This document shows positions 45,941-54,563 of a DNA stretch of 64,000 nucleotides, piece after piece. Position numbers and translations under genes: made by a program. Positions within the stretch are counted from its first letter, which is position 1, and each line of letters begins with the position of its first letter. Origin of the DNA: Gallaecimonas pentaromativorans (GTDB lineage: Bacteria > Pseudomonadota > Gammaproteobacteria > Enterobacterales > Gallaecimonadaceae); the NCBI RefSeq assembly GCF_003751625.1, contig NZ_RJUL01000006.1, positions 186,001 through 250,000 on the forward strand. Reading direction: 5' to 3'. A model generated the notes under the pieces. That model saw only the letters and a program-made list of their open reading frames with translations. It made no database searches and was not told where the DNA came from.

Positions 45941-46499
45941 GTGTTACCTCTTCGAGCCTCTCGGCTGGGTTGGTGATTTCCATCAGCTCGGGCAATTCGC
46001 TCAAGCCTTTTAAATTCATGTCGTCCAGAAACTGGCGGGTGGTGCCATACAGCGATGGCCGCCCCGGTACTTCCTTGGTGCCCACCACTTTTATCCAGCC
46101 GCGCTCTTCAAGGGTGCGGATGATCTGGGTGCTGACCGCCACCCCGCGCACTTCTTCGATTTCGCCGCGGGTCACCGGCTGGCGATAGGCGATAAGGGCC
46201 AGGGTCTCCAGGGTGGCCCGGGAGTACTTGGGGGCCTTTTCCACCCACAGCCTTGACAGCAGCGGGCTTAGGGCATCGTCAGCCTGAAAGCGCCAGCCGC
46301 TGGCCACTTCCACCAGGTGAATGCCGCGGGGCCGGTAGTCCAGCTCCAGCGCTTTAAGCGCCTTGACCAGTTTGGGACGCGAGATTGTAAAGCCTTGGAA
46401 GACGCTGTCCAGCAAATCCTGCGGCGTCATGGGCCGGCCGGCCACCAGCAAGGCGGCTTCCAGCACCTGTTTGAGCTGCTCGTCACTGATCTTCGCCAT
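45933..46499 (-). CDS. scpB: Segregation and condensation protein B
   Basis: Winged-helix kleisin-interacting partner of the SMC complex, 188 residues from the ATG at 46499 (GGAGAT six bases upstream). [32 protein letters not shown] and GRPSLYGTT are the family blocks. Works with ScpA and an SMC protein (not in this window) in chromosome segregation. Overlaps both neighbours. Confidence 0.97.
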   Translation of the reverse strand: MAKISDEQLKQVLEAALLVAGRPMTPQDLLDSVFQGFTISRPKLVKALKALELDYRPRGIHLVEVASGWRFQADDALSPLLSRLWVEKAPKYSRATLETLALIAYRQPVTRGEIEEVRGVAVSTQIIRTLEERGWIKVVGTKEVPGRPSLYGTTRQFLDDMNLKGLSELPELMEITNPAERLEEVTHE

Positions 46500-47307
46500 G
46501 GCGGATCTCCACACGAATGGGGCTAAGGGGCTCGGGCTGGATAATGCGTATTGCCGCCAGCTTCTGTAACTCAAGGATAGCCACGAAGGTGACCACCACC
46601 CCGGCACGCCCCTCTTCGAGGGTAAAAAGCGCCACAAAAGGCAGGTGCCCGGCCTCACTTAAGATCTCCAGCACCCGCGCCATGCGCTCGCGAGTAGACA
46701 GCTTTTCCTTGCTGATCTGGTGCTTTTCAAACATGGCGGCGCGCTTGAGCACCCCGGCAAGGGCGGTAACCAGCTCGTCGAGCTCGACATCAGGCAGCAG
46801 CCGGATGGGGGCGCAGCTCGGGCCGGTGTCGGCATCGGCGAGGAAGGTATCGCGCTCTACCCGTGGCAGAGCGTCGATGTCTTGGGCAGCCTGTTTGATG
46901 ATTTCGTATTCTTGCAAGCGGCGAATAAGCTCGGCCCTAGGGTCTACCTCGATTTCGCCGTCTTCGCTGGTGCGCCTTGGCAGCAGCAGCCGCGACTTGA
47001 TCTCGGCCAAAATGGCCGCCATCACCAGGTATTCGGCGGCCAGCTCCAATTTGAGCTCCTGCATCAGCTCCACGTACTCCATGTACTGGGCAGTGATGCG
47101 GGCGATGGGCATGTCGATGATGTCGATTTTGTCGCGGCGGATAAGGTAGAGCAGCAAGTCCAGCGGGCCCTCAAAGGCCTCCAGGAACACTTCCAGGGCC
47201 TCGGGCGGAATGTACAAGTCTTCGGGCAGCTCGGTGAAGGGCTGCCCGTGCACAAAAGCCAGCGGCAGGGGTTGCTGGACAGGTTGGGTTGGCGCGTCCT
47301 GGGTCAT
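46483..47307 (-). CDS. scpA: Segregation and condensation protein A
   Basis: Kleisin subunit, 274 residues. FEGPLDLLLYLIRRDKIDIIDMPIARI is the N-terminal kleisin signature, and KSRLLLPRR follows. Overlaps scpB by 17 bases and yciO by four. An ATG with no strong Shine-Dalgarno agrees with translational coupling to yciO. Confidence 0.97.
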   Translation of the reverse strand: MTQDAPTQPVQQPLPLAFVHGQPFTELPEDLYIPPEALEVFLEAFEGPLDLLLYLIRRDKIDIIDMPIARITAQYMEYVELMQELKLELAAEYLVMAAILAEIKSRLLLPRRTSEDGEIEVDPRAELIRRLQEYEIIKQAAQDIDALPRVERDTFLADADTGPSCAPIRLLPDVELDELVTALAGVLKRAAMFEKHQISKEKLSTRERMARVLEILSEAGHLPFVALFTLEEGRAGVVVTFVAILELQKLAAIRIIQPEPLSPIRVEIRHGEDQ

Positions 47308-47924
47308 TGAAAGGGGGTCACGTCTCCGGAGCCTACCCTGACAATCTCAACGGCCTCTTCGCTCATGTCAATGACGCTGGTGGGCTTTTCACCCAGCACG
47401 CCGCCATTGATGATGAGGTCCACCTGATTCTCCAGCCCATAGCGGAACTCCTCCGGGTCGGCCTCAGTGAAATCGTTACCGGGCAAAATAAGGGAGGTGG
47501 ACATCATCGGCTCGCCCAGGGCGTCAAGCAGCGCCAGGGCAATGGCGTTGTCCGGCACCCGAAGACCGATGGTTTTACGCTTGGGATTCAACAGCCGCTT
47601 GGGCACTTCTTTGGTGCCTTTCAAAATAAAGGTGTAAGGCCCCGGCGTATTGTTGCGAATAAGGCGAAACGCCTGGTTATCGACCCGCGCATAGAGGGAC
47701 AACTCCGACAAATCCTTGCAGACCAAAGTGAAGTTGTGGTCGTCCTGCAACTTACGGATGCGAATAATGCGCTCCAGAGCGCCTTTGTCGCCCAGGTGGC
47801 AACCCAGGGCGTAGCCCGAATCGGTGGGGTAAATAATGACCCCGCCACCACGAATAATGGCCACCGCTTGGCTTATCAGCCGCGCCTGCGGGTTCTCTGG
47901 ATGGACATAAAAAAACTGGCTCAT
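47304..47924 (-). CDS. yciO: Sua5/YciO/YrdC family protein YciO
   Basis: 206 residues, exactly the E. coli YciO length. The start at 47924 gives MSQFFYVHPENPQ. The double-stranded RNA-binding-like fold shows YPTDSGYALGC, KLQDDHNFTLVCKDLSELS, and GPYTFILKGTKEVP. Relatives make threonylcarbamoyl-AMP, but a role of YciO itself in tRNA t6A synthesis is unsettled. Overlaps scpA and rnm (ATGA each side). Confidence 0.95.
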   Translation of the reverse strand: MSQFFYVHPENPQARLISQAVAIIRGGGVIIYPTDSGYALGCHLGDKGALERIIRIRKLQDDHNFTLVCKDLSELSLYARVDNQAFRLIRNNTPGPYTFILKGTKEVPKRLLNPKRKTIGLRVPDNAIALALLDALGEPMMSTSLILPGNDFTEADPEEFRYGLENQVDLIINGGVLGEKPTSVIDMSEEAVEIVRVGSGDVTPFQ

Positions 47925-48748
47925 ACTGGCTCCCTTTCCCAGACTGCGCGGCAACCGGCCGGCAGGTAAAGGTTTCGCCCAAGCTCGGCATAGGGGCTTG
48001 GGTAGTGAAAATCAGACCCTTGGGACCCGGCCAGCTGATGCTCGGCGGCCAAATCGGCCAAAAAGCGCCGCTCATTTTGCGGCTGCTGGCATTGGGCCAC
48101 TTCCAGGGCGCCGCCGCCCATGGCGGCAAAGTCACTGATCAGCTGACGCAGCCACTTGCCACTGAGGCTGTAGCGGCCGGGGTGGGCCAGCACCGCCACC
48201 CCGCCGCTGGCGGCGATGGCGTCAATGGCCTGGCTCATCTCGGGCCAGGGCGGCGGCACATAGCCGGGGTTACCACGGGTCATGTACTTTTTAAAAACAC
48301 CCTGCATGCTGGTGGCTTTACCCAGCTCCAACAGGTACTGGGCAAAATGGGCGCGGGTTAAGGTCCCTTCCCCCGCATAACGGCGGGCACCGGCCAGGGC
48401 ATCGGGTATACGGGCTTTTTCAAGGCGCCGGGCGATTTCCTCACCGCGGGCCTCGCGGCGCGAGGCCTGGGCGTCAATCAGCGCCAGCAGCCCCGGATGC
48501 GAAGGGTCAACCCACAGCCCTACTATATGTATCTCTTTGTTTTTCCAACAAGTAGAAAACTCGATACCGTTGATAACCGTCAGCTCGGTGCCGCTGGCCG
48601 CCGCCTGGGCTTCGTTAAGGCCAGACACCGAGTCATGATCGGTAATGGCAAGGTGAGTCACCCGCCGCTCAAGAGCACGGTTAACCAGCTCAGTGGGGCT
48701 CAGGCGACCATCAGAAAAGTGGGTGTGGCTATGGAGATCATGATGCAT
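47921..48748 (-). CDS. rnm: RNase AM (PHP-domain 5'-3' exonuclease, YciV)
   Basis: 275-residue PHP metal-dependent phosphoesterase. DLHSHTHFSDG, ITDHDS, GIEFST, LAHPGRY and GSDFHYP hold the metal ligands. The E. coli protein acts on short oligoribonucleotides, 3',5'-nucleoside bisphosphates and 5' ends of rRNA; it was called TrpH because it neighbours trp genes. First gene of the minus-strand operon, divergent from the trp promoter by 26 bases. Confidence 0.95.
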   Translation of the reverse strand: MHHDLHSHTHFSDGRLSPTELVNRALERRVTHLAITDHDSVSGLNEAQAAASGTELTVINGIEFSTCWKNKEIHIVGLWVDPSHPGLLALIDAQASRREARGEEIARRLEKARIPDALAGARRYAGEGTLTRAHFAQYLLELGKATSMQGVFKKYMTRGNPGYVPPPWPEMSQAIDAIAASGGVAVLAHPGRYSLSGKWLRQLISDFAAMGGGALEVAQCQQPQNERRFLADLAAEHQLAGSQGSDFHYPSPYAELGRNLYLPAGCRAVWEREPV

Positions 48749-48774
48749 GGCGCCATTCTACCTGAAATAAGCCG

Positions 48775-48803
48775 TTGACAGCGGTAAAAAACGGCTTTAG
48801 TTT
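48775..48803 (+). promoter_or_regulatory. trp operon promoter
   Basis: A perfect TTGACA -35 (48775-48780), 17-base spacer and TAGTTT as -10 (48798-48803). A start of transcription near 48810 would place the first leader peptide about 30 bases downstream. A clear TrpR operator palindrome is not seen. Confidence 0.75.
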
Positions 48804-48838
48804 GAAGGCGACTTTTAAAGACGGCAGAGACAAAACTC

Positions 48839-48886
48839 ATGCAAAATCAAGCAATCAACCTCATCTGGTGGTGGCACAACCCATAA
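48839..48886 (+). CDS. trpL: trp leader peptide 1
   Basis: Fifteen codons from ATG at 48839, with AGAGA upstream. The peptide has three consecutive Trp codons (LIWWWHNP at the end) and stops with TAA. Translational stalling at UGG codons is the classic sensor for charged tRNA-Trp. The stop abuts the antiterminator strand GCGGGCT at 48887. A 1:2 pause hairpin can form between GCACA (about 48874-48878) and TGTGC (about 48894-48898). Confidence 0.88.
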   Translation: MQNQAINLIWWWHNP

Positions 48887-48925
48887 GCGGGCTGTGTGCT
48901 TGGTGGTATCCGTCAAAGCATTCCT

Positions 48926-48953
48926 AAGGCCCGCAGCAAAGCGGGCCTTTTTC
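48926..48953 (+). terminator. trp attenuator 1 (intrinsic terminator)
   Basis: AAGGCCCGC (48926-48934), six-base loop, GCGGGCCTT (48941-48949), then TTTTTC. The 5' arm competes for pairing with GCGGGC at 48887-48892. Confidence 0.88.
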
Positions 48954-48971
48954 GTTTAAGAGCAGATAAAA

Positions 48972-49037
48972 ATGAACACTTTCGCAAGCAACATGAAACT
49001 TTGGTGGTGGTGGCATTCCTGGCGTCAGGCGGGCTAG
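48972..49037 (+). CDS. trp leader peptide 2
   Basis: Twenty-one codons from ATG at 48972, GAG upstream. It contains four consecutive Trp codons and a fifth two residues later (KLWWWWHSW), then ends GAG-less with TAG inside the antiterminator strand. An internal ATG at 48993 could also start a 14-residue version. The five Trp codons make it an even stronger stall site than leader 1. Confidence 0.85.
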   Translation: MNTFASNMKLWWWWHSWRQAG

Positions 49038-49070
49038 CTGCACCTTGTTGTTTGCAAACAAAGATTGCTA

Positions 49071-49100
49071 AAGCCCGCCCCCAAAGCGGGCTTTTTTATT
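49071..49100 (+). terminator. trp attenuator 2 (intrinsic terminator)
   Basis: AAGCCCGC (49071-49078), seven-base loop, GCGGGCTT (49086-49093), then a T-rich run of about 12. The 5' arm is complementary over seven bases to GCGGGCT at 49029-49035, the competing antiterminator strand. Confidence 0.9.
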
Positions 49101-49123
49101 TTTTAAATTCAAAGAGAAACATC

Positions 49124-50137
49124 ATGATCATCGTACTCAAACCCCATGCCACCGAAGCCGATGCCCAAGCAATCCTGGCCCGCATCGAAGCCAAAAACCT
49201 CAAGCCCCTTTACATGCCGGGGGTCGAGCGCATCGTGCTGGGCGCCATCGGCGACGAGCGGGTGCTGGCTGAGCTCAATATCGAAGCCGACCCCATAGTC
49301 GAAGAAGTCAAACCCATCCTCTCCAAGTACAAGCTGGTTGCCCGCGAACTGCACCCCCACGACACCCAGGTGCCGCTGGGCAACACCCAGATCGGCGGCG
49401 AGCGCTTTGTGGTGATCGCCGGACCCTGCTCGGTGGAGTCTCGCGAGCAGTTGATGGCGGTATCAAAGATGGTCAAGGCCAATGGCGCCGTGGCCATTCG
49501 CGGCGGCGCCTACAAGCCCCGCACCAGCCCTTATGCCTTCCAGGGCCTGGGGGTTGAGGGCCTCAAACTCCTCAAAGAAGTGAACCAGGAGCTGGGCATC
49601 CCTACCGTGTCGGAAGTGATCAGCCCGGAAGATGCCGAGATGATGGCGGGCTATGTGGACATGCTGCAAATCGGCGCCCGCAACATGTACAACTACCGCC
49701 TCTTAGAAGCGGTGGGTAAAACCGGCAAGCCGGTGATGCTCAAACGTGGCCTGAGCGCCACCATCGAGGAGTTCCTGTTGGCCGCCGAATACATCCTCGC
49801 CCAGGGCAACCCCAATGTGGTGCTTTGTGAGCGCGGCATTCGCACCTTTGAAACCGCCACCCGCAACACCTTGGATTTGAACGCGGTGGCGCTTCTTAAA
49901 CAAAAAACCCACCTGCCGGTGGTGGTGGACCCTTCCCACGGTACCGGCATCCGCGAGTTGGTGATCCCGCTGTCCCGCGCCGCCGCCGCCGTAGGCGCCG
50001 ATGGCATCATCGTCGAGTCGCACATGAACCCCAAAGAAGCGCTGTCTGACGGCCACCAGGCCCTGACCCAGGACCTGTTCGAGCAGCTGATGCGTGAACT
50101 CAAACCCTTTGTGGCCGCCGCCGGGAGAACCCTGTGA
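49124..50137 (+). CDS. aroF: DAHP synthase, type I-beta, with ferredoxin-like regulatory domain
   Basis: 3-deoxy-7-phosphoheptulonate synthase, the first step of the shikimate pathway (PEP plus erythrose-4-phosphate). 337 residues. A ferredoxin-like N-terminal domain (residues 1-70: IIVLKPHATEADAQAILARI) is followed by the TIM barrel with VIAGPCSVESREQL, RGGAYKPRTSPYAFQGLG, LCERGIRTFETATRNTLDL and DPSHGTG. This resembles the Bacillus/Thermotoga type rather than AroG/F/H of E. coli. The N-terminal domain is the usual allosteric site. The ATG at 49124 (MIIVL) has GAGA upstream. It overlaps trpE (GTGA), so it is the first structural gene of the trp operon. Confidence 0.95.
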   Translation: MIIVLKPHATEADAQAILARIEAKNLKPLYMPGVERIVLGAIGDERVLAELNIEADPIVEEVKPILSKYKLVARELHPHDTQVPLGNTQIGGERFVVIAGPCSVESREQLMAVSKMVKANGAVAIRGGAYKPRTSPYAFQGLGVEGLKLLKEVNQELGIPTVSEVISPEDAEMMAGYVDMLQIGARNMYNYRLLEAVGKTGKPVMLKRGLSATIEEFLLAAEYILAQGNPNVVLCERGIRTFETATRNTLDLNAVALLKQKTHLPVVVDPSHGTGIRELVIPLSRAAAAVGADGIIVESHMNPKEALSDGHQALTQDLFEQLMRELKPFVAAAGRTL

Positions 50138-51648
50138 GCCCTGCCCTGCTGCGCCTGCGTCTGGGCAACTGCCCAGACCCGTTAAGCGCTTATAAAACCC
50201 TGGCCGACAGGCCCAATACCTTGCTGCTGGAATCGGCTGAGCCCAGCGCCGGCAACGCCACCCAGAGCCTTATCATCACCGATGCGGCCCTGAAAATTAC
50301 CGCCCTTGGCCGCGAGTTGACGGTCAAGGCCCTCACCGCCAACGGCCAGACCCTGCTGCCGCGCCTTTGCGAGCGCCTCGGCATGAATGCCAGCCTCACC
50401 GGCGACACCCTGACCCTGTCGGTGCCCAAGCCCGACCCAGAGCTGGACGAAGACTCCCGGCTCAAAGCGCCCTCGGTGTTTACCCTGGTTCGTGAGCTGC
50501 TGACCTTACTGCCCAAAGACGCCGACATGCCTTTTTCCAGCATGGTGGCCGGGCTCTTTGGCTTTGATTTGGTGGCAAGCCTTGAAGAGCTGCCCGAGGT
50601 GGGCGGCGATGAAGACGTGCCGGATTTGTGCCTTTACCTCGCCGAAACCGTGCTCTACATGAACCATCGCAACCAGAGCGCCACCTTGCTGGCCCTGGCG
50701 CTGGAAGGCACCCAGTCAGCTGCGTACTTCGAACTGTCCCGGCGCCTGGCAAGCTACCAGCAGCTGCTCAAATCCCCGGTGGCGCTGCCCAAGGTGGCCA
50801 TCGAGGCCCCGGCGGTGCCCACAGTAGTGCCGGAAGACGACGCCTTCAAAGCGCAAGTAACCCAGCTTAAAGAGCACATCCTCGCCGGTGATTGCTTCCA
50901 AGTGGTACCGTCCCGGCGCTTTCTGGCGCCCTGCCCGGCGCCGCTTATCACCTACCAGGCGCTGCGCAGCCAAAACCCCAGCCCCTACATGTTCTTTTTA
51001 AACGCCGGCAGCTTTAGCCTCTTTGGCGCCAGCCCGGAAAGCGCCCTGACCGTGGACAGCCAAAGCCGCGAACTGGCGGTCTACCCCATCGCCGGCACCC
51101 GCCCCCGTGGCGTCGATGCCGACGAAGACGGCCGCTTTGAGCTGGAAATGCGCCTGGATGAAAAAGAACAGGCCGAACACCTGATGTTGGTGGATTTGGC
51201 TCGTAACGACGTGGCCCGGGTATCAGAGCCTGCCAGCCGCACCGTGACCGATCTCTTGAAAGTGGACCGCTACGAGCGGGTGATGCACCTCGTTTCCCGG
51301 GTTAAAGGCACCTTGCGCCGCGACCTTGACGCCCTGCACGCCTACCAGTCGGCGCTCAATATGGGCACCTTGACCGGCGCGCCGAAAATCATGGCCACCC
51401 ACCTTATTCGTAAAGTAGAAGGCCGGCGCCGCGGCGCCTACGGCGGCGCCATTGGTTACGTGACCGCCCGTGGCGACATGGACACCGCCATCGTTATTCG
51501 CTCGGCAGTGGTGCGAAACGGCGAGGCCTGCGTGCAAGCGGGCGGCGGCGTGGTGTTTGACTCCACCCCGCAATTTGAGGCCGATGAAACCCGCCACAAG
51601 GCCGCCTCGGTGCTGCGCGCCCTGGGCGCCAAGGAGGTCAAAGCATGA
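50134..51648 (+). CDS. trpE: Anthranilate synthase component I
   Basis: 504-residue chorismate-to-anthranilate enzyme. The Trp feedback motif LLLESAE is near residue 30. The chorismate-binding core has AGDCFQVVPSRRF, PSPYMFFL, PIAGTRPRG, NDVARVSEPAS and LTGAPKIMA. The GTG start (50134) overlaps the DAHP synthase stop (GTGA), with GGGAG upstream. Works with TrpG (next gene) as the glutamine-dependent complex. Confidence 0.98.
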   Translation: MSPALLRLRLGNCPDPLSAYKTLADRPNTLLLESAEPSAGNATQSLIITDAALKITALGRELTVKALTANGQTLLPRLCERLGMNASLTGDTLTLSVPKPDPELDEDSRLKAPSVFTLVRELLTLLPKDADMPFSSMVAGLFGFDLVASLEELPEVGGDEDVPDLCLYLAETVLYMNHRNQSATLLALALEGTQSAAYFELSRRLASYQQLLKSPVALPKVAIEAPAVPTVVPEDDAFKAQVTQLKEHILAGDCFQVVPSRRFLAPCPAPLITYQALRSQNPSPYMFFLNAGSFSLFGASPESALTVDSQSRELAVYPIAGTRPRGVDADEDGRFELEMRLDEKEQAEHLMLVDLARNDVARVSEPASRTVTDLLKVDRYERVMHLVSRVKGTLRRDLDALHAYQSALNMGTLTGAPKIMATHLIRKVEGRRRGAYGGAIGYVTARGDMDTAIVIRSAVVRNGEACVQAGGGVVFDSTPQFEADETRHKAASVLRALGAKEVKA

Positions 51649-52223
51649 TAGTGCTGCTCGATAACCTCGACTCCTTTACCTACAACCTGGTGGACGATTG
51701 CCGCCGCCTGGGCGAAGAAGTGGTGATTTACCGCAATACCGTGTCGGTAGACACCATTATGAACAAGCTGGCCAGCACCCCCGATGCGGTGCTGCTGCTC
51801 TCCCCCGGCCCCGGTAACCCGCAATCGGCCGGCAACCTGATGGCAGTGCTGCAAAAAGCCCTGGGCCGCTACCCCATTCTTGGGGTTTGCCTGGGTCATC
51901 AGGCACTGGTGGAAGCCACCGGCGGCAGCCTCAAGCGCTCGCCTTTGCCTCGCCACGGCAAGGCCTTTCGCCTGAACATCAAGCCCCATGCCCTCTTTGA
52001 CGGCATGGGCGAAGCGCCCATGGTTGGCCGTTACCACAGCTTGGTGGCCGATACCGTTTCAGCAGAGCTTGACGTGGTGGCCGACACCGAACAGCAAGTG
52101 ATGGCAGTAGTGCACAAATCGGCGCCCGCCATTGGCCTGCAGTTCCACCCCGAATCTCTGCTGACCCGCGATGGCCATAAGCTGCTGGTAAATGCCCTGA
52201 GACTGTTGCGGGGGGCGGCATGA
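51645..52223 (+). CDS. trpG: Anthranilate synthase component II (glutamine amidotransferase)
   Basis: 192 residues, class I amidotransferase. Catalytic Cys82 in GVCLGHQ, SPGPGNP, and the His-Glu of QFHPESLLT near the C-terminus. ATGA overlap with trpE. It is separate from trpD here, in contrast with the E. coli TrpGD fusion. Confidence 0.98.
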   Translation: MIVLLDNLDSFTYNLVDDCRRLGEEVVIYRNTVSVDTIMNKLASTPDAVLLLSPGPGNPQSAGNLMAVLQKALGRYPILGVCLGHQALVEATGGSLKRSPLPRHGKAFRLNIKPHALFDGMGEAPMVGRYHSLVADTVSAELDVVADTEQQVMAVVHKSAPAIGLQFHPESLLTRDGHKLLVNALRLLRGAA

Positions 52224-53230
52224 GCCTTGAAAAACTCCTTAAAGGCGAGCGCCTGAGCGCCCTTGAGTCCCAGGCCTTTTTTGCCAAGATGGCCGCCGGC
52301 GACATGGACCCACTGCATCTGGCCGCCGCCCTTGCCGCCATGAAGGTACGCGGCGAAACCAGCGAAGAGCTGCAAGGCCTGGCCCAGGCGCTGCTGGCCG
52401 CCGCCAAGCCCTTCCCGCGCCCGGCCGGCGATATCGTCGATTGCGCCGGCACCGGTGGCGACGGCGCCAACACCCTCAACATTTCCACCACCGCCGCCTT
52501 TGTGGCGGCAGCGGCCGGGGTGCGGATAGCCAAGCACGGCAACAAGGCGGTGTCGTCCCAGTCTGGCAGCACCGACGTGTTGAGCGCCCTTGGCATCCCG
52601 GTGCTGGTAGAACCCGAGTTGGCCAGAAAGGCCCTGGAGGCCACCAACCTATGCTTTTTGGCGGCGCCCCAGTACCACCCCGGTATCAAGCACGCCATGC
52701 CGGTACGCCAGGCGCTCAAAACCCGCACCCTCTTTAATCTGGTAGGCCCCCTGGTCAACCCGGCGCGGCCCAACTTTCAGCTGATGGGGGTGTATGACCC
52801 GGCGCTGCTGGAAACCATTGCCCAGGCGCTAATGGCCATGGGCGTGGAGCGGGGCCTGGTGGTGCACGGCAGTGGCCTTGACGAACTGGCCCTGCACGGC
52901 CCCACACAAGTGGTGGAAATTCGCGACGGCGCCCTTATCCAATACCAGCTGACCCCGGCCGATCTCGGCCTTAACAGCGCCAGCATCGAACAACTGGCCG
53001 GGGGCGACGGCGCTTTTAATGCCCGCGCCCTTGAAAAACTGCTGGCAAGGGGCGAGCCAGGCCCGTACTTTGATGCAGTTGCAGCTAATGCAGGTGCCCT
53101 GCTCTACTTGGCCGACATTACCCACACCTTGAAGGAAGGGGTGGCCAAGGCCGGCGACATCATAAGAAGCGGCCAGGCCATGGCCACCCTTGTTCAGTTA
53201 AAGGAGACTCTCCGTGGCCACAGTGCTTGA
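52220..53230 (+). CDS. trpD: Anthranilate phosphoribosyltransferase
   Basis: 336 residues. PRPP-binding CAGTGGDGANTLNIST, KHGNKAVSSQSGS and the LVGPLVNPARP region show the TrpD fold. ATGA overlap with trpG and 17-base overlap with trpCF. Confidence 0.98.
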   Translation: MSLEKLLKGERLSALESQAFFAKMAAGDMDPLHLAAALAAMKVRGETSEELQGLAQALLAAAKPFPRPAGDIVDCAGTGGDGANTLNISTTAAFVAAAAGVRIAKHGNKAVSSQSGSTDVLSALGIPVLVEPELARKALEATNLCFLAAPQYHPGIKHAMPVRQALKTRTLFNLVGPLVNPARPNFQLMGVYDPALLETIAQALMAMGVERGLVVHGSGLDELALHGPTQVVEIRDGALIQYQLTPADLGLNSASIEQLAGGDGAFNARALEKLLARGEPGPYFDAVAANAGALLYLADITHTLKEGVAKAGDIIRSGQAMATLVQLKETLRGHSA

Positions 53231-54563
53231 AGAAATCGTTGAACGTAAAAAGGCCGATTTGCCCGAGTTGAAGGCTCGCTACCCACGTGCCGCCACCATG
53301 ACCCTGCCGCTGTCCAAACGCTCGTTGGAGCACAGTTTGCGCTACGGCAGCGGCTTCATTCTGGAGTGCAAGAAGGCCAGCCCCTCCAAGGGCCTTATTC
53401 GCCAAGACTTTGACCCTAAAGCCCTGGCCGCCATTTACCAGCAATATGCCTCCGGCATTTCGGTACTGACCGACGAGCCTTATTTTCAGGGCCACCCCGA
53501 TTACCTGGCTGCCGTGGCGCAAAGCGTCAAGGTGCCGGTGCTGATGAAAGACTTTTTCATCGACCCCTTCCAGGTGCGCCTGGCCCGCTACCTGGGAGCC
53601 GATGCCATTTTGCTGATGCTGTCGGTACTGGATGACGCCAGCTACCTGGCCTTGGCCGAAGAAGCGCAAAAGCTGAATCTCGATATCCTCACCGAGGTGG
53701 CTACCCCGGGAGAGCGCGACCGCGCCGTCAAATTGGGCGCCCGCATCATCGGCATCAACAACCGCAATCTGCACGACATGACCATTGACCTGGCCCGCAC
53801 CGAGCAGTTGGCCAAAGCCATTCCCGAAGACCGGGTGGTCATTAGCGAGTCCGGCATCAAAACCCACAGCGATGTTAAGCGCCTAAAAGCGGTGGCCAAG
53901 GGCTTTTTGGTAGGCTCGGAGCTGATGAGCAAACATGATGTGAACCTTGCCTGCCGCCAATTGGTGCTGGGCGAGCACAAGGTCTGTGGCCTGACCAAAG
54001 CGGCCGACGCCAAGGCCGCCTATGACGCTGGCGCCACCTACGGCGGTTTGATTTTTGCGGGCAAAAGCCCGCGCGCCGTCACCGAAGCCGAAGCGGCCAC
54101 CATCAAGGCTGGCGCGCCCCTTGCCTATGTCGGCGTCTTTGTGGACGCCCCTGCCGAGCAGGTGGCGGCCATTGCCGATCGCCTGGGGCTGTTTGCGGTG
54201 CAGCTGCATGGCAACGAAGATGCCGCCTATGTGGCGGCGCTTCGCGGCAAGACCCAGGCCCAAATCTGGAAGGCCTGCACCGTCGATGCCGTGCCGGCAT
54301 TGGCGGTTGACCGGCTGGTGGTGGATTCGCAACACCAAGGGCAATTTGGCGGTACCGGCGCCACGTTTGATTGGGCCAAACTGCCCCAAGACGCTGCCGT
54401 GCCGCTGATGCTGGCCGGCGGCCTTGGCCCGGACAACGTCCAAAGCGCCCAAGATGTACCCGGCATCATCGGCCTTGACCTTAATTCCAAACTGGAGCTG
54501 GCCCCCGGCGTCAAAGATCCAGCCCTTATTCAAAAGACTTTTCAGTTGATGAGGCAAGCATGA
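53214..54563 (+). CDS. trpCF: Indole-3-glycerol-phosphate synthase / PRA isomerase fusion
   Basis: 449-residue bifunctional enzyme, as in E. coli TrpC (452). TrpC half (1-255): [31 protein letters not shown] and VVISESGI. TrpF half (256-449): [30 protein letters not shown], and [10 protein letters not shown] with DLNSKLE. GTG start at 53214, AAGGAG eight bases upstream, inside the end of trpD. Confidence 0.98.
   Translation: MATVLEEIVERKKADLPELKARYPRAATMTLPLSKRSLEHSLRYGSGFILECKKASPSKGLIRQDFDPKALAAIYQQYASGISVLTDEPYFQGHPDYLAAVAQSVKVPVLMKDFFIDPFQVRLARYLGADAILLMLSVLDDASYLALAEEAQKLNLDILTEVATPGERDRAVKLGARIIGINNRNLHDMTIDLARTEQLAKAIPEDRVVISESGIKTHSDVKRLKAVAKGFLVGSELMSKHDVNLACRQLVLGEHKVCGLTKAADAKAAYDAGATYGGLIFAGKSPRAVTEAEAATIKAGAPLAYVGVFVDAPAEQVAAIADRLGLFAVQLHGNEDAAYVAALRGKTQAQIWKACTVDAVPALAVDRLVVDSQHQGQFGGTGATFDWAKLPQDAAVPLMLAGGLGPDNVQSAQDVPGIIGLDLNSKLELAPGVKDPALIQKTFQLMRQA

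Larger units (their letters stand above)
48810..49123 (+). promoter_or_regulatory. trp leader with two tandem attenuators
   Basis: The transcript before the first structural gene contains two complete attenuation modules in series. Each has a Trp-rich short open reading frame, then GCGGGCT just after the leader stop codon or overlapping it (48887-48893; 49029-49035), then a terminator whose 5' arm contains the complementary GCCCGC. So GCGGGCT can pair with that arm to form an antiterminator. Ribosome stalling at the Trp codons would free it. Both terminators must be passed before the DAHP synthase gene is transcribed. Confidence 0.8.

Noticed and set aside
48781-48838. TrpR operator over the trp promoter
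   Set aside because: No CTAGTT/AACTAG-type palindrome is present near the -10; only a weak symmetry at 48812-48820.
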